The position numbers and the translations under genes are program-made. This document shows, in pieces, positions 28,618-39,061 of a stretch of DNA of 64,000 bases (positions are counted from its first letter, which is position 1; each line of letters opens with the position of its first letter). Under the pieces are notes generated by a model. The model was given only the letters and a program-made list of their open reading frames with translations, was not told where the DNA came from and searched no databases. Location of the stretch: contig NZ_GG700643.1 of assembly GCF_000159995.1 (NCBI RefSeq), positions 673,095-737,094 on the forward strand, given 5' to 3'. Source of the stretch: Alloprevotella tannerae ATCC 51259. Its GTDB lineage: Bacteria; Bacteroidota; Bacteroidia; Bacteroidales; Bacteroidaceae.

Positions 28618-29847
28618 ATGTACTCACTCGCCATCTATTTTTATATGCTTTGCGTCAATATTGCCGCGCTTTGCGGCAATAAAAAGGCGCAGCAGATGAT
28701 GCGTGGCCATCGCAACACCTGGCGTATCTTGCGCGAGCAGATAAATGGCGCGCACTACGTTTGGTTTCACGCCGCCTCGCTCGGCGAATTTGAGCAGGGG
28801 CGTCCGCTAATGGAGCGCCTGCGTCGAGAACAGCCCAACAGGAAGATTCTTCTCACCTTCTTTTCCCCATCCGGCTACGAGGTAAGAAAGGATTACGCCG
28901 GCGCTGATGTGATTTGTTACCTTCCGTTCGACACGCCGTTCAACGCCCGCAAGTTTATACGCCTCGCCCGTCCGGAAAGCGCCTTCTTCATCAAGTATGA
29001 ATTTTGGCGCAACTATATTGACGCCCTCTCTCGGCGTAATATTCCGGTCTTTAGTGTTTCAAGTATTTTTCGCCCGAAGCAGATTTTTTTCCGCGGCTAT
29101 GGATTTAGCTACCGAAGAGTGCTGAAACGCTTTACCCACCTTTTTGTACAAGACTCCAAGTCTGAGCAACTGCTGAAGACGATTGGCGTTCATCGCGTCA
29201 GCGTTGTCGGCGACACGCGTTTTGCCCGCGTTGTCGACATTATGCACGAAGCCAAATCGCTTCCGATTGCTGAAGCCTTTGCCCGCGGTCGGAAAGTAAT
29301 TGTCGCCGGCAGTACGTGGGCTCCCGATGAAGCGTTGCTGATCAACTATTTCAACGCGCACCCCGACACGTTCTTGATTTTAGCGCCCCATGTCGTGAAT
29401 GAGGCCCATTTGCAAGAGATTGAAGCCCGCCTTCAGCGCCCCTCCCTGCGCTACACACAAACTACGGCCGAAGCCGCTCCCACGGCCGACTGCCTGATTA
29501 TTGATTGCTATCGCCTGCTGGCTTCCATTTATCGCTATGCCGCCGTAGCTTACGTTGGCGGGGGCTTTGGTGTGGGGATTCACAACGTACCGGAGGCCGC
29601 CGTGTATGGACTTCCCGTCCTCATTGGGCCGAATAATGGAAAATTCAGAGAGGCGCGCGAACTCCTTGCTGCGGGCGGTTGTCGCGAAGTGCGCACGCAG
29701 ACCGACGTAGATCGCACGCTCGACGAACTCCTGCACGACGACAAGGCGCGGCGTAAGGCCGGCGAGATCTCCGGCGCCTATATTCGCGAAAACGCCGGCG
29801 CTGCCGACAAAGTATATCAAGCAGCACTCTTGCCCGAGTCGCATTAA
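28618..29847 (+). CDS. waaA: 3-deoxy-D-manno-octulosonic acid transferase
   Basis: Adds Kdo to lipid A precursor at the cytoplasmic face of the inner membrane. 409 residues from MYSLAIYFYMLCVNIAALC, an N-terminal membrane anchor. The frame is open a further 62 codons upstream into gltX, but that part is Arg-rich and unlike the family. GT30 landmarks: WFHAASLGEFEQGRPL (catalytic Glu in SLGEFEQ), IKYEFWRNY, VVGDTRFARV and the C-terminal GGGFGVGIHNVPEAAVYGLPVLIGPN. A 15-bp direct repeat (TTGCCCGAGTCGCAT) spans the stop at 29830-29844 and recurs at 29871-29885, a small local duplication. Confidence 0.95.
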   Translation: MYSLAIYFYMLCVNIAALCGNKKAQQMMRGHRNTWRILREQINGAHYVWFHAASLGEFEQGRPLMERLRREQPNRKILLTFFSPSGYEVRKDYAGADVICYLPFDTPFNARKFIRLARPESAFFIKYEFWRNYIDALSRRNIPVFSVSSIFRPKQIFFRGYGFSYRRVLKRFTHLFVQDSKSEQLLKTIGVHRVSVVGDTRFARVVDIMHEAKSLPIAEAFARGRKVIVAGSTWAPDEALLINYFNAHPDTFLILAPHVVNEAHLQEIEARLQRPSLRYTQTTAEAAPTADCLIIDCYRLLASIYRYAAVAYVGGGFGVGIHNVPEAAVYGLPVLIGPNNGKFREARELLAAGGCREVRTQTDVDRTLDELLHDDKARRKAGEISGAYIRENAGAADKVYQAALLPESH

Positions 29848-29911
29848 GTTCCGCCCGATACCGATTTCAGTTGCCCGAGTCGCATCGGCGCACGATTATA
29901 TATTGTATCCC

Positions 29912-31117
29912 ATGACCCCAATTCTTATTCTCGTGGCCTTTCTGGCCCTTGCCGCCGGCTATTTCGCCGGTCGCTTCACCGCCCGCGCCGCTACCGATGC
30001 CCGCAGTGCGGAATTGCAGCGCGCACTGCAAGACATGCAGACGCAAAAGGCCGTGGCCGAAGCCCGTTTGCAAGCCGAGCGCGTGCAGGCCGCCGAAACA
30101 GCACGCCGCCAAGCCGAAGAATTGAAGAAGGAGTTTCACGCCATCGCCTCCGACCTCGCCCGCACGGAGAGCGAATCCCTGCAACACCGCCACACGGAGG
30201 CCCTGCGCGCCCTCTTACATCCCTTTGATGCCGACCTTAAGCGCTTTTATGATCGCTTTACTGAGGGCAACGTGGCGATGCGCACCAATATTGAGCAACT
30301 CATTCGCCAAACGCAGACCGTAGGCAAGCAAGCGGAAGAACTCACGCGCGCACTCCGCGGCAATACGAAGGTGCAAGGCAACTGGGGCGAGGGGATTCTG
30401 GCCGACTTACTCGAGGCTTCGGGCCTGCGCATCGGGCAGGAATACGACACGCAGGTAAACGTGAAAGACGAGCAACGCGACAATTATCGCCCCGACGTCG
30501 TTGTGCACCTCCCCGACAAGCGCGAATTGATCATCGACGCGAAAGTGTCGCTCTCCGCCTATGTCAACTACGTCAATGCGGAGGATGAGGTCGAGCAGGC
30601 GCGCTTTATGAAGGAGCACCTCCAATCTGTGCGCAAGCACATCGCCGAACTCTCGGCAAAGCGCTATGATAAACTCGTGCCGGGTGCGATCGGCTATGTC
30701 CTGCTGTTTATTCCCAACGAAGCAGCTTACGTTGCTGCCGTCAGCAGTGCCCCCGATTTGTCAATGGAAGCTTATCGCAAACAAATTATCCTCATAAATC
30801 CGACCAATCTCTTAATGGCTTTGCAACTGACGTACAACCTTTGGCAAAGCGAAAAGCAATCGGCCAACGTGCGAGATATTTATGCCTCGGCCGAAAAACT
30901 CTACAACAAGTTCACGCTCTTTGCGGAAAGTTTCGCAAAGTTGGGCGACAATCTTCAAACCCTCACTTCCTCTTACGAAGAAGCGCAAAAGCGCCTCACA
31001 ACGGGCCGCGGCAATATCATCAGTCGGCTCGAAAGTTGGCGCGAGAAAGGCCTGACGCCCGCGCGCTCAATGCCCGATGCCCTGCTCGACGCAACGGCGG
31101 ACGACGACGAGGCCTAA
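29912..31117 (+). CDS. rmuC: DNA recombination protein RmuC
   Basis: 401 residues from the ATG at 29912 (MTPILILVAFLALAAGYFAG); a TTG three codons earlier is also possible. N-terminal membrane anchor, then a long Ala/Gln/Glu-rich coiled coil (about 25-130), then the RmuC nuclease-like domain with GNWGEGILADLLEASGL, YRPDVVVHLPDKRELIIDAKVSL and the closing region LTTGRGNIISRLESWREKG. The D...DAK arrangement resembles a PD-(D/E)xK nuclease core. RmuC limits inversions and DNA rearrangement in E. coli. A hairpin CCGATGCTT/AAGCATCGG (31119-31157) follows, without a T-run. Confidence 0.93.
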   Translation: MTPILILVAFLALAAGYFAGRFTARAATDARSAELQRALQDMQTQKAVAEARLQAERVQAAETARRQAEELKKEFHAIASDLARTESESLQHRHTEALRALLHPFDADLKRFYDRFTEGNVAMRTNIEQLIRQTQTVGKQAEELTRALRGNTKVQGNWGEGILADLLEASGLRIGQEYDTQVNVKDEQRDNYRPDVVVHLPDKRELIIDAKVSLSAYVNYVNAEDEVEQARFMKEHLQSVRKHIAELSAKRYDKLVPGAIGYVLLFIPNEAAYVAAVSSAPDLSMEAYRKQIILINPTNLLMALQLTYNLWQSEKQSANVRDIYASAEKLYNKFTLFAESFAKLGDNLQTLTSSYEEAQKRLTTGRGNIISRLESWREKGLTPARSMPDALLDATADDDEA

Positions 31118-31270
31118 GCCGATGCTTAGTTCCAAATCCTATGCCGACAAGCATCGGACGACAACTTATGGGCATTCATTTTTCATCACTGATTTATTGT
31201 ACTGAATTTAGCAGAATACATATTTCACCCCCTAAAAAGCCGGACAATTTATAATTTTGTTAGGAAATAG

Positions 31271-31302
31271 TTTGCGACCTATTGTTTTTCACACTAAGTT
31301 TG
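31271..31302 (+). promoter_or_regulatory. Promoter of the small coiled-coil protein gene
   Basis: TTTG at 31271-31274, 20-nt spacer, TAAGTTTG at 31295-31302, 27 bp before the ATG. Confidence 0.7.
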
Positions 31303-31328
31303 CAGCGAATTTACAAACAAACACAGAA

Positions 31329-31745
31329 ATGAAGAAGATTTTAGCAATTTGCATTATGGCAATGTTTGGCTTATCAGCTTTTAGCCAAAGTGCAACGAAA
31401 GTAGACAACTTAAAACAACAACAGCAAGTCTTAAACTTGACGGCTAAGTTGAACAAATTAGAGATTAAATACGCAAAAGAACAAGCCAATTACGCGGAAT
31501 TAAGCGCCAAAGCCTCTACTGTCAACGCTTCGGCCAATGTTATGACGACCGACTTCAACACTACTGATGCTGCAAGCACCGTAAAAGAAGCAAAGAAGGT
31601 TGCTAAAAAGCTCAAAGAGACCAAAGCGATCAATAAGAAGCTCGCGAAGAGTCAAAAAAAATTGACCAAAATGCAGGCTAAGATTGCGAAACTAAAGGCT
31701 AAACTTGAAACTTTAGACAAGAAAGTCGAAATTGTAGAGCAATAA
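31329..31745 (+). CDS. Small secreted Lys-rich coiled-coil protein
   Basis: 138 residues. Signal peptide MKKILAICIMAMFGLSAFSQ (cleavage after about 20), then almost pure heptad-like helix: LKQQQQVLNLTAKLNKLEIKY, a short Ser/Thr/Asn-rich break (about 62-83) and a very Lys-rich second helix (KEAKKVAKKLKETKAINKKL, LAKSQKKLTKMQAKIAKLKA). No domain is recognised. The shape (two helices around a flexible hinge, basic C-terminal half) would suit a periplasmic or surface protein binding an acidic partner, but that is a guess. It has a well-formed promoter and its own terminator. Codon use is more AT-rich than its neighbours. Confidence 0.75.
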   Translation: MKKILAICIMAMFGLSAFSQSATKVDNLKQQQQVLNLTAKLNKLEIKYAKEQANYAELSAKASTVNASANVMTTDFNTTDAASTVKEAKKVAKKLKETKAINKKLAKSQKKLTKMQAKIAKLKAKLETLDKKVEIVEQ

Positions 31746-31788
31746 ACCTTCCTTGAAGGGCTGCGATTCCCAACAATTTTATGTACGC

Positions 31789-31869
31789 TCGTGAGCGCAG
31801 ACCTTTTTTATCGTGAGCGCAAGCTCTTTTTCTCACGAGGGTAAGCTCTTTTTATCGTGAGCACAAACA
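31789..31869. repeat. Phased four-core array, family B copy 4
   Basis: Cores at 31789 (TCGTGA), 31811 (TCGTGA), 31833 (TCACGA) and 31855 (TCGTGA), exactly 22 nt apart. It lies between the coiled-coil gene and its apparent terminator hairpin. Confidence 0.8.
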
Positions 31870-31909
31870 GCGCGAATAAGCCGTCATCGGTTTGTTCGCG
31901 CTGTTTTTT
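31870..31909 (+). terminator. Strong hairpin terminator, also part of a repeat
   Basis: A 32-nt palindrome (31870-31901) with a 14-bp stem and TCAT loop is followed by TGTTTTTT. It can end the coiled-coil transcript, 125 bp after its stop. Because the same hairpin plus family B array occurs inverted at 24799-24928, it belongs to a repeated unit and not to this gene alone. Confidence 0.8.
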
Positions 31910-31981
31910 ATGGTTAGAAAGGGGATAAATAGTAGCGTTTCTCATCCCATTTACGCCACATTTCAATCATCATACGTTTTT

Positions 31982-33213
31982 GAAAGACCAACCCTAAGGG
32001 GTTGCCAATGTCGGTGTACATTAGGCAGGGTTAAAGCGCTTGCGCTTTAACCCTGCCCTGCCAAAAGACTAACCCCGATGGGGTTATTTGAAGTGAGAAT
32101 TTGCGGGGAATAGGGCGGCGATGATTATGTAAGTTACTGTGTATTTGAATTTTGGCTTAGATAGATTAATTACTGAGTTGCCGCGTCAAAAAATTGAATG
32201 GAATGATTCATAAGTTTAGTTTGGGCGAGTCTATTGTGTAAAGGATTGCGCACGAGGCTGGACATAGAATCGATTAATAGCGTCAACAACCCCTTAGGGT
32301 TGGTCTTTTGGCAGGCCGGGGTTAAGTTGCGTAGCGATTTAACCCCGGATAAACAGATGGCAGTTAGTGCAACCCCATCAGGGGTTGGTCTTTCACCGTG
32401 GCAGGGTTGAGGAGCGAAGCGGCAACCCGGACACTAACGACATAAGTCGTTGCTCATGCGAATTATAATTGGGTTTGTTTACGTTGCATGTCAATCATTG
32501 GATATTTTTGAAAGACCAACCCTAAGGGGTTGTTAATGCTGATGCGCGTTAGGCAGGGTTAAAGCGTTACCGCTTTAACCCTGCCCTGCCAAAAGACTAA
32601 CCCCGATGGGGTTATTTAAGGCGGAATTGGTAGGAGATAGGATGGAGGGGATGAGATTTAAGCCATTGAGATTGTAAGTGTGGGACGCGATGAGATTATT
32701 TGCAAACGTGCGGATGCAGGAATAAGATGGTGTGCATAGGGTTTGGAAATTGAACGCGTATAATTGTAATGTAATGGGGTTATTTGCGGGGGTTGCGGGC
32801 GCTGGAATAGGGTGGCGGGGTTGGTTTTTAAACCTTTGATATTGTAAGTGCGGGGCGCGGTGGAGTTATTTGGAGCGGGAAGCGTGCGGCGGTTCGATTT
32901 ATGCCGAGTATGGGATGAGTTTTATGGGATTATTTAAGGGAGAGGCATTGTGCGTTCAAATTGATTGAATAGTTCGTCAGGAAGAATGCGATAATGTGCA
33001 ATGATAGGACGTGGTATAATACGACCTCGATGCAACCAATAGCGACTACAACCCCTTAGGGTTGGTCTTTTGGCAGGCCGGGGTTAAGGCACAGCGTGGC
33101 TTAACCCTGGATAAGCAGGCATACATCGTGTGCAACCCCTTAGGGTTGGTCTTTCATCGTGGCAGGGTTGAGGAGCGGAGCGGCAACCCGGCCACTAACG
33201 ACGTGAGTCGTTG
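31982..33213 (+). repeat. Stem-loop repeat cluster 4
   Basis: A1 at 31982-32090 and 32510-32617 (528 bp apart); A2 at 32284-32452 and 33047-33213. Stem tips differ while pairing holds, e.g. AAAGCG-TTAC-CGCTTT at the second A1. Bases 32620-33045 are AT-richer linker with decayed GGGGTTATTT pieces (near 32776, 32871 and 32933). No gene is seen in 31910-33522. Confidence 0.85.
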
Positions 33214-33310
33214 TTGTTGCGAATAATTGTCCGGATTGTCTTCGCTGCGCCCCGATCATAGGGTTATGAGAAAGAGCAATGGGTGGGCGATAGGCAATTG
33301 TAGGCCGCGC

Positions 33311-33344
33311 TTTGGCGCGTTTTAGGCTGAATGTATTAACTTTG
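33311..33344 (+). promoter_or_regulatory. Candidate promoter of hisS
   Basis: TAACTTTG at 33337-33344 with TTTG at 33311-33314; the 22-nt spacer is slightly long. The leader to hisS is about 180 nt. Confidence 0.5.
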
Positions 33345-33522
33345 TAGCGAAAATAAGACAAGACTGACGCTTCGCAAACAGCGCGATGCTTGTCACCGTT
33401 TCACAGAAAGAAAAAATAATGCCACAACTCTTCGACTGCTAACGAGCGTTTGGTGGCCCTTGGCCGCTTGATGGCGTGAAGATTCGAGGGGCGAATGGCT
33501 CAAACTCAATGCTACTCTGATT

Positions 33523-34890
33523 ATGGCAAAACCCGGCATTCCTAAAGGTACACGCGACTTTTCTCCGGTGGAGATGGCGCGCCGCAATTATATATTCAAC
33601 ACGATCCGAGAGGTGTATGCGCTCTACGGATTTCGGCAGATCGAAACGCCGGCTTTGGAGAATCTCTCGACGCTCATGGGAAAATATGGCGAGGAGGGTG
33701 ATCGTCTGCTCTTCAAAGTGCTCAATTCGGGCAACTTTATGGCGGGTTTGCGTGCTGAAGATTGGAACGAGGAAAAGCTAGGGCACCTCGCGACGCTGCT
33801 TTGCGAAAAGGGCTTGCGCTATGATCTGACCGTGCCCTTCGCTCGCTACGTCGTGCAGCATCGCGAAGAGATCCAACTGCCTTTTAAGCGCTATCAGATT
33901 CAACCCGTATGGCGCGCCGATCGTCCGCAAAAGGGACGTTATAGAGAGTTTTACCAATGTGATGCTGACGTGGTCGGCTCTGATTCGCTGCTCAACGAAG
34001 TGGAGCTGATGCAGATCATCGATGAGGTTTTCAAACGGCTACAGATTCGCGTCTGCATCAAGATTAACAACCGAAAAGTGCTTTCCGGCATCGCTGAAGT
34101 ATTGGGCGCCGCGGATAAATTGGTGGAGATCACGGTGGCGATGGACAAGCTCGATAAGATCGGTTGGGACAGCGTGAAGGACGAACTGATGGCAGCAGGC
34201 TTAGATGAGCAAGCGGTGGAAAAATTGCAACCCATCATCGAACTGAAGGGGGAGAACAGCGAAAAATTGGCTGTGCTGCGCGATTGGTTGTCGACGTCGC
34301 CGACGGGCTTGCTGGGCGTAGACGAATTGGCTTTTGTCTTCGAGCGACTGGAGAAGGCCGGCTTGCAAAACTGCTGCGAACTGGATCAATCGTTGGCGCG
34401 CGGACTCAATTATTATACGGGCTGCATCTTCGAAGTAAAGGCCTTAGACGTCGAGATAGGTAGCATTACGGGCGGCGGACGCTATGATAACCTGACGGGA
34501 ATCTTTGGTTTGCCGGGCTTAAGCGGCGTGGGCATTAGTTTTGGTGCGGACCGCATTTATGATGTCTTGAACCAACTTGATCTTTATCCCGCTGCGATTG
34601 AGCAAAGTGTGCGCCTGCTCTTCATCAACTTTGGCGAAGCTGAAGCCGATTACTGCCTGCAACTGGCCCGCCAAACGCGCGCGGCGGGCATCTCGACGGA
34701 GGTCTTTCCGGATAGCGTGAAAATGAAGAAGCAAATGAGTTATGCCAACGCCAGAAACGTGCCTTACGTAGCGCTGGTCGGCGCTGACGAGATGCGCGAC
34801 GGGACGGTGTCGCTCAAAGATATGGTCAACGGCGAGCAAAAAACGCTGTCGATCGAAGAAGTGATTCGCTTGATCAGCGAAAACGCTTAA
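33523..34890 (+). CDS. hisS: Histidine-tRNA ligase
   Basis: Class II aminoacyl-tRNA synthetase of 455 residues. [19 protein letters not shown] at the N terminus (motif 1 region), motif 2 [20 protein letters not shown], the HisRS signatures [14 protein letters not shown] and motif 3 region [13 protein letters not shown], and a C-terminal anticodon-binding Rossmann-like domain ([20 protein letters not shown] onward). The ATG at 33523 gives the expected N terminus. Confidence 0.97.
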   Translation: MAKPGIPKGTRDFSPVEMARRNYIFNTIREVYALYGFRQIETPALENLSTLMGKYGEEGDRLLFKVLNSGNFMAGLRAEDWNEEKLGHLATLLCEKGLRYDLTVPFARYVVQHREEIQLPFKRYQIQPVWRADRPQKGRYREFYQCDADVVGSDSLLNEVELMQIIDEVFKRLQIRVCIKINNRKVLSGIAEVLGAADKLVEITVAMDKLDKIGWDSVKDELMAAGLDEQAVEKLQPIIELKGENSEKLAVLRDWLSTSPTGLLGVDELAFVFERLEKAGLQNCCELDQSLARGLNYYTGCIFEVKALDVEIGSITGGGRYDNLTGIFGLPGLSGVGISFGADRIYDVLNQLDLYPAAIEQSVRLLFINFGEAEADYCLQLARQTRAAGISTEVFPDSVKMKKQMSYANARNVPYVALVGADEMRDGTVSLKDMVNGEQKTLSIEEVIRLISENA

Positions 34891-34895
34891 CGAAT

Positions 34896-34939
34896 AAGCC
34901 GGATACGGGATGCGGGGCATCTGTATCCGGCTTTTTTTA
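34896..34939 (+). terminator. Rho-independent terminator of hisS
   Basis: AAGCCGGATAC (34896-34906) pairs with GTATCCGGCTT (34923-34933), then TTTTTT. Confidence 0.9.
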
Positions 34940-35020
34940 TTTCTATTTGCGCCCGCACATATTATATATCAGTTCTGCACGCGGCAATATATAATGTAGT
35001 TTTTGGCAAGGCGCAACTCA

Positions 35021-37639
35021 TCAACCGCCTTTCAGAATGCGTTTGATGTCGTTCAACTTATTGAGCGCCTCGATGGGCGTTAAGTTGTCTACGTCCAAAT
35101 TCAGGAGTTCGTCGCGGATTTGTTGTAGCACAGGATCGTCTAATTGGAAAAAACTAAGTTGCATTCCGTCCGTGCCGCCCAAACTCGGGAGGCACTCCAT
35201 CTTCTCTACGGTGCCGTTGCGTGCGTTGTTGGCCTCTAAATCGTGGAGAATCTGCTCCGAGCGCTTGACGATGCGCCCCGGCATACCGGCAATCTTCGCC
35301 ACGTGTATACCAAAAGAATGCTCAGACCCGCCGCGCGTCAATTTGCGTAAGAAGACGATGCGCCCATTTACTTCCCGCACCGAGACGTTCCAATTCTTCA
35401 CGCGCTCAAAGAGCTTTTCCATCTCGTTGAGTTCGTGGTAATGCGTCGCAAAGAGCGTCCTCGGCCGACAAGTTCCGTTTTCGTGCAAGTGTTCGACAAT
35501 GGCCCAGGCGATCGAAATGCCATCATAAGTCGACGTGCCCCGACCCAACTCGTCGAAGAGCACGAGACTACGCTCCGAAAGGTTGTTCATAATGTTGGCC
35601 GCCTCACTCATCTCCACCATAAACGTACTCTCGCCCATCGAAATATTGTCGCTGGCGCCGACACGCGTAAAGATCTTGTCGACCATACCGATTTGCGCTT
35701 GCTCAGCCGGCACAAAAGCGCCCACTTGCGCGAGTAGCGTGATGAGCGCCGTTTGCCGGAGCAAGGCACTCTTACCCGCCATATTCGGGCCAGTGATGAT
35801 GATGATCTGCTGCTTGGTTGTATCGAGACGAACATCGTTGGGGACGTAAGATTCTCCGGGCGGCAGCAGCGTTTCTATGACCGGATGGCGGCCGGCACGG
35901 ATATCGAGTGTCGTAGACTCGTCGACCGAAGGGCGAATATAGTTGTATTCGCGCGCCACGACGGAGAAAGCGTAGAGGCAATCCAAAGCTGCGAGCGTCG
36001 AAGCATCGAGTTGTAAGGGCGCGATAAACTTTTTCGTCGTTTCGATCAGTTCGTTGAAGATGCGCGTCTCGATGACGGAAATCTTATCTTCAGCGCCGAG
36101 AATCTTCTCCTCGTAATCCTTCAGCTCCTGCGTGATGTAGCGCTCCGCATTTACCAAAGTTTGCTTCCGAATCCAATCGGCCGGCACCTGATCTTTGTAA
36201 GTATTGCGCACTTCGATGTAATAACCGAAGACGTTGTTAAAACTAATCTTCAAGCTTGCTATGCCTGTGGCGGCCGCTTCTCTATCGCGAATCTGCTGCA
36301 AGTAGTCTTTGCCCGACGCAGAGATGCTGCGCAGCTCGTCGAGTTCCGCATCTACACCCGCCGCAATCACATTGCCGCGATTAAGCAGCAAGGGTGGATC
36401 AGGCACAAGCGATTTCGCGATCAGTTCGCGCAAGGCCTCGCAAGCGTCGAGTGCCGTGCCGAAGGCGCGCATCTGTTCGTTGTCGGCGTGCTCGCAAGCA
36501 CGCTTGATGAGGGCTATACTTTCCAGCGCCAAGCGCAATTGTTGGAATTCGCGCGGATTGATTCTTCCCACGGCCGCTTTGGAAACGAGGCGCTCCACGT
36601 CGCCCACACGCCCCAAGCAATCGGTACAGAGTTCGGCAAACTCGGGCGCTTTGAAGAAATATTCCACTCCATCCTGCCGCTGCTGAATCATCTTAACCGA
36701 CCGCAACGGGAAGAGCAGCCACCGGCGCAAAAGGCGAGCGCCCATAGGCGAGAGCGTGCGGTCTATAACGTCCAAGAGCGAACGCCCATCGTCGGCCATC
36801 GGGCGGAGAAGTTCCAAATTGCGCACGGTAAACTTATCCATCCGGACAAAATGGTCTTCTTCGATCCGCGACAGGCGGGTGATGTGACCCGTCTCTTTGT
36901 GTTGCGTCAGCTCGAGATAAGCCATAATGGCGCCGGCAGAGGTAATGGCAGTCTCTAAATGGTCCACACCAAATCCTTTAAGGCTCTTTATCTCAAAATG
37001 CTTGCACAGGCGAGTTCTGGCCGTCGGCGCGGAAAAGGCCCAGTCTTCCAATTCAAAGACGAAGTATTTACTACCAAAAGTCTCGGCAAACTTTCCTTTC
37101 CTTCCCTGCGTGACGAGCACCTCCTTGGGCGCAAAGTCGTTGAGCAATTTATCGATATATTCCGTCGAGCCCTCGGCCACGAGAAATTCGCCCGTAGAAA
37201 TATCTAAGAAAGCTATGCCTAAGTCGGCCTTACCATAAGTAAGCGCGGCCAGGAAGTTGTTTTTCCGACTTTCCAAGACTGTATCGTCCAAAGCCACGCC
37301 CGGCGTTACGAGCTCCGTAATGCCGCGCTTGACGAGTTTCTTCGTTAGTTTCGGATCTTCAAGCTGATCACAGATCGCCACGCGAAAGCCGCTGCGGATG
37401 AGTTTGGGCAAATACGTATCCAAGGCGTGATAAGGGAAGCCCGCCATCTCGACCGACTGCGTGCGGCCCTTGTTGTTGCGATGGGTGAGCGTAATGCCGA
37501 GCACCTGCGCCGCGGTAACGGCATCTTTAGCATAGGTTTCGTAAAAATCGCCGCAACGAAACAGCAGAACGGCATCAGGGTGTTTGGCCTTGAGGTCGTA
37601 AAACTGCTTCATCATCGGGGTCTCTTCGCTTTTTGCCAT
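35021..37639 (-). CDS. mutS: DNA mismatch repair protein MutS
   Basis: 872 residues, full-length MutS1. The N-terminal mismatch-recognition motif [10 protein letters not shown] (about 27-36) keeps the Phe-x-Glu that stacks on the mismatch. Connector, core and clamp regions follow. The ATPase has Walker [14 protein letters not shown] (about 610-622), Walker [18 protein letters not shown] and the HYHELNEM segment. The C-terminal helix-turn-helix region [15 protein letters not shown]...[19 protein letters not shown] is complete. Convergent with hisS across 130 bp. Confidence 0.97.
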   Translation of the reverse strand: MAKSEETPMMKQFYDLKAKHPDAVLLFRCGDFYETYAKDAVTAAQVLGITLTHRNNKGRTQSVEMAGFPYHALDTYLPKLIRSGFRVAICDQLEDPKLTKKLVKRGITELVTPGVALDDTVLESRKNNFLAALTYGKADLGIAFLDISTGEFLVAEGSTEYIDKLLNDFAPKEVLVTQGRKGKFAETFGSKYFVFELEDWAFSAPTARTRLCKHFEIKSLKGFGVDHLETAITSAGAIMAYLELTQHKETGHITRLSRIEEDHFVRMDKFTVRNLELLRPMADDGRSLLDVIDRTLSPMGARLLRRWLLFPLRSVKMIQQRQDGVEYFFKAPEFAELCTDCLGRVGDVERLVSKAAVGRINPREFQQLRLALESIALIKRACEHADNEQMRAFGTALDACEALRELIAKSLVPDPPLLLNRGNVIAAGVDAELDELRSISASGKDYLQQIRDREAAATGIASLKISFNNVFGYYIEVRNTYKDQVPADWIRKQTLVNAERYITQELKDYEEKILGAEDKISVIETRIFNELIETTKKFIAPLQLDASTLAALDCLYAFSVVAREYNYIRPSVDESTTLDIRAGRHPVIETLLPPGESYVPNDVRLDTTKQQIIIITGPNMAGKSALLRQTALITLLAQVGAFVPAEQAQIGMVDKIFTRVGASDNISMGESTFMVEMSEAANIMNNLSERSLVLFDELGRGTSTYDGISIAWAIVEHLHENGTCRPRTLFATHYHELNEMEKLFERVKNWNVSVREVNGRIVFLRKLTRGGSEHSFGIHVAKIAGMPGRIVKRSEQILHDLEANNARNGTVEKMECLPSLGGTDGMQLSFFQLDDPVLQQIRDELLNLDVDNLTPIEALNKLNDIKRILKGG

Positions 37640-37914
37640 TGTCTCTGTGTTTGCCCGATCCGGCAGATCGGGGCATAAATGCTTGCCCGTAGCGATGCAG
37701 GAGCAAACGATGAATCATAAGGGTATAAATCAGCACAAAAATAGTCAATTCTCTGCTTTCTGCAAAAAGGAAGAGCGGCAAGAGGGCTTGCAAAATGGAA
37801 GCGTATGCTAAAAAGTAACGCCGCCAACTATGCATCGCTCGATCGTTTGCTGCCGACAAACTATCGTTTGAGACCTTTGCACAGCGATTGGTGTGTATTT
37901 TGTTTGTTAATTCA

Positions 37915-37945
37915 TTGTATAATAGGAAGTTATTTCGTATATTTG
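37915..37945 (+). promoter_or_regulatory. Promoter of the transposase gene
   Basis: TTG at 37915-37917, 20-nt spacer, TATATTTG at 37938-37945, 30 bp before the ATG. Confidence 0.6.
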
Positions 37946-37974
37946 AGCATTAAAAACAGCATAATACTCCTCCC

Positions 37975-39061
37975 ATGGCATACCAATCCAAGAATACCGA
38001 TGAGCATGTAACATTTGCAGACGCACTCCTTTCAAAGCGTTATCGCAAAGCACAAAACGACTTCCTCAATCAGGTTGACACGCTTATCGATTGGCGTCCG
38101 ATCAGGACGCTGATCAACAAGAAATACACGAAGCGACAAAATGCCATCGGCGCACCGGCTTATGACGTGATTCTCTTATTCAAGATGTTGCTTTTGGAGA
38201 CATGGTACAACCTCAGTGATTGTGCTTTGGGAGGAGCGCATCAATGATTCGATCACCTTTTCCCGATTCCTGGGGCTGAAGATGGAAGAGGTATCTCCCG
38301 ACCACAGCACCATCAGTCGATTTCGTTCGGCACTGACAGAGTTGGGTCTCATGGACAAACTGTTGGCGCAGTTTAACAAACAACTTTCGCGCCATCATAT
38401 TTCGGTAAGGGAAGGGGTGCTTGTCGATGCAAGCCTTGTGGAGACGCCACATAAACCCAACGGAAGCATTACGATTGAAGTTGCAGACGACAGAGAAGAC
38501 AATCGGAGCGAGGAGGAAAAAGAGGCAGAGGAGGATTATCAAAAACAGGTTGTCCGTCAACGTAAAGGGACGGATGAAGAAGCCCGTTGGGTTTACAAAC
38601 AAAAGCGTTATCACTACGGATACAAAAAGCATTGTCTGACCAATGTTCAAGGCATTGTTCAAAAGGTGATAACGACTGCAGCGAACCGCAGTGACACGAA
38701 GGAGTTTATTCCGCTATTGCAGGGTGCAAACATACCTCAAGGCACAGCCGTCTTGGCGGACAAAGGATATGCTTGCGGGGAAAATCGTTCCTACCTGCAA
38801 ACCCATCACCTTCAAGACGGCATTATGCACAAGGCACAACGCAACAGGGCATTGACCGAGGAAGAGAAGCAACGAAACAAAGCAATCAGTCCGATACGGA
38901 GCACCATCGAACGCACCTTTGGCAGTATTCGCCGGTGGTTTCATGGCGGACGATGTCGATACCGGGGACTTGCCAAGACCCATACTCAAAACATTCTTGA
39001 AAGCATCGCCTTTAATTTATACAGAACCCCGGGGATAATTATGTCCTCATTTGTAGGATAA
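37975..39061 (+). pseudogene. IS5-family DDE transposase, frameshifted
   Basis: The N-terminal part (from MAYQSKNTDEHVTFADALL) is in one frame until about 38228. The remainder (EERINDSITFSRFLGLKMEE ... GIIMSSFVG) is in the next frame. At 38229-38231 there is GGG where GG would restore an unbroken reading of WYNLSDCALEERINDS, so a single-base gain breaks the gene. DDE residues lie in VLVDASLVE, VLADKGYAC and STIERTFGSI. Either the copy is dead, or a sequencing slip in a short G run, or (less likely) programmed frameshifting as in some IS families; the site GGGA is not a classic slippery heptamer. Confidence 0.85.

Noticed and set aside
38206..38247. Programmed -1/+1 frameshift in the transposase
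   Set aside because: The nearest relatives I recall have one continuous frame and the site lacks a typical slippery heptamer; a one-base gain is simpler.
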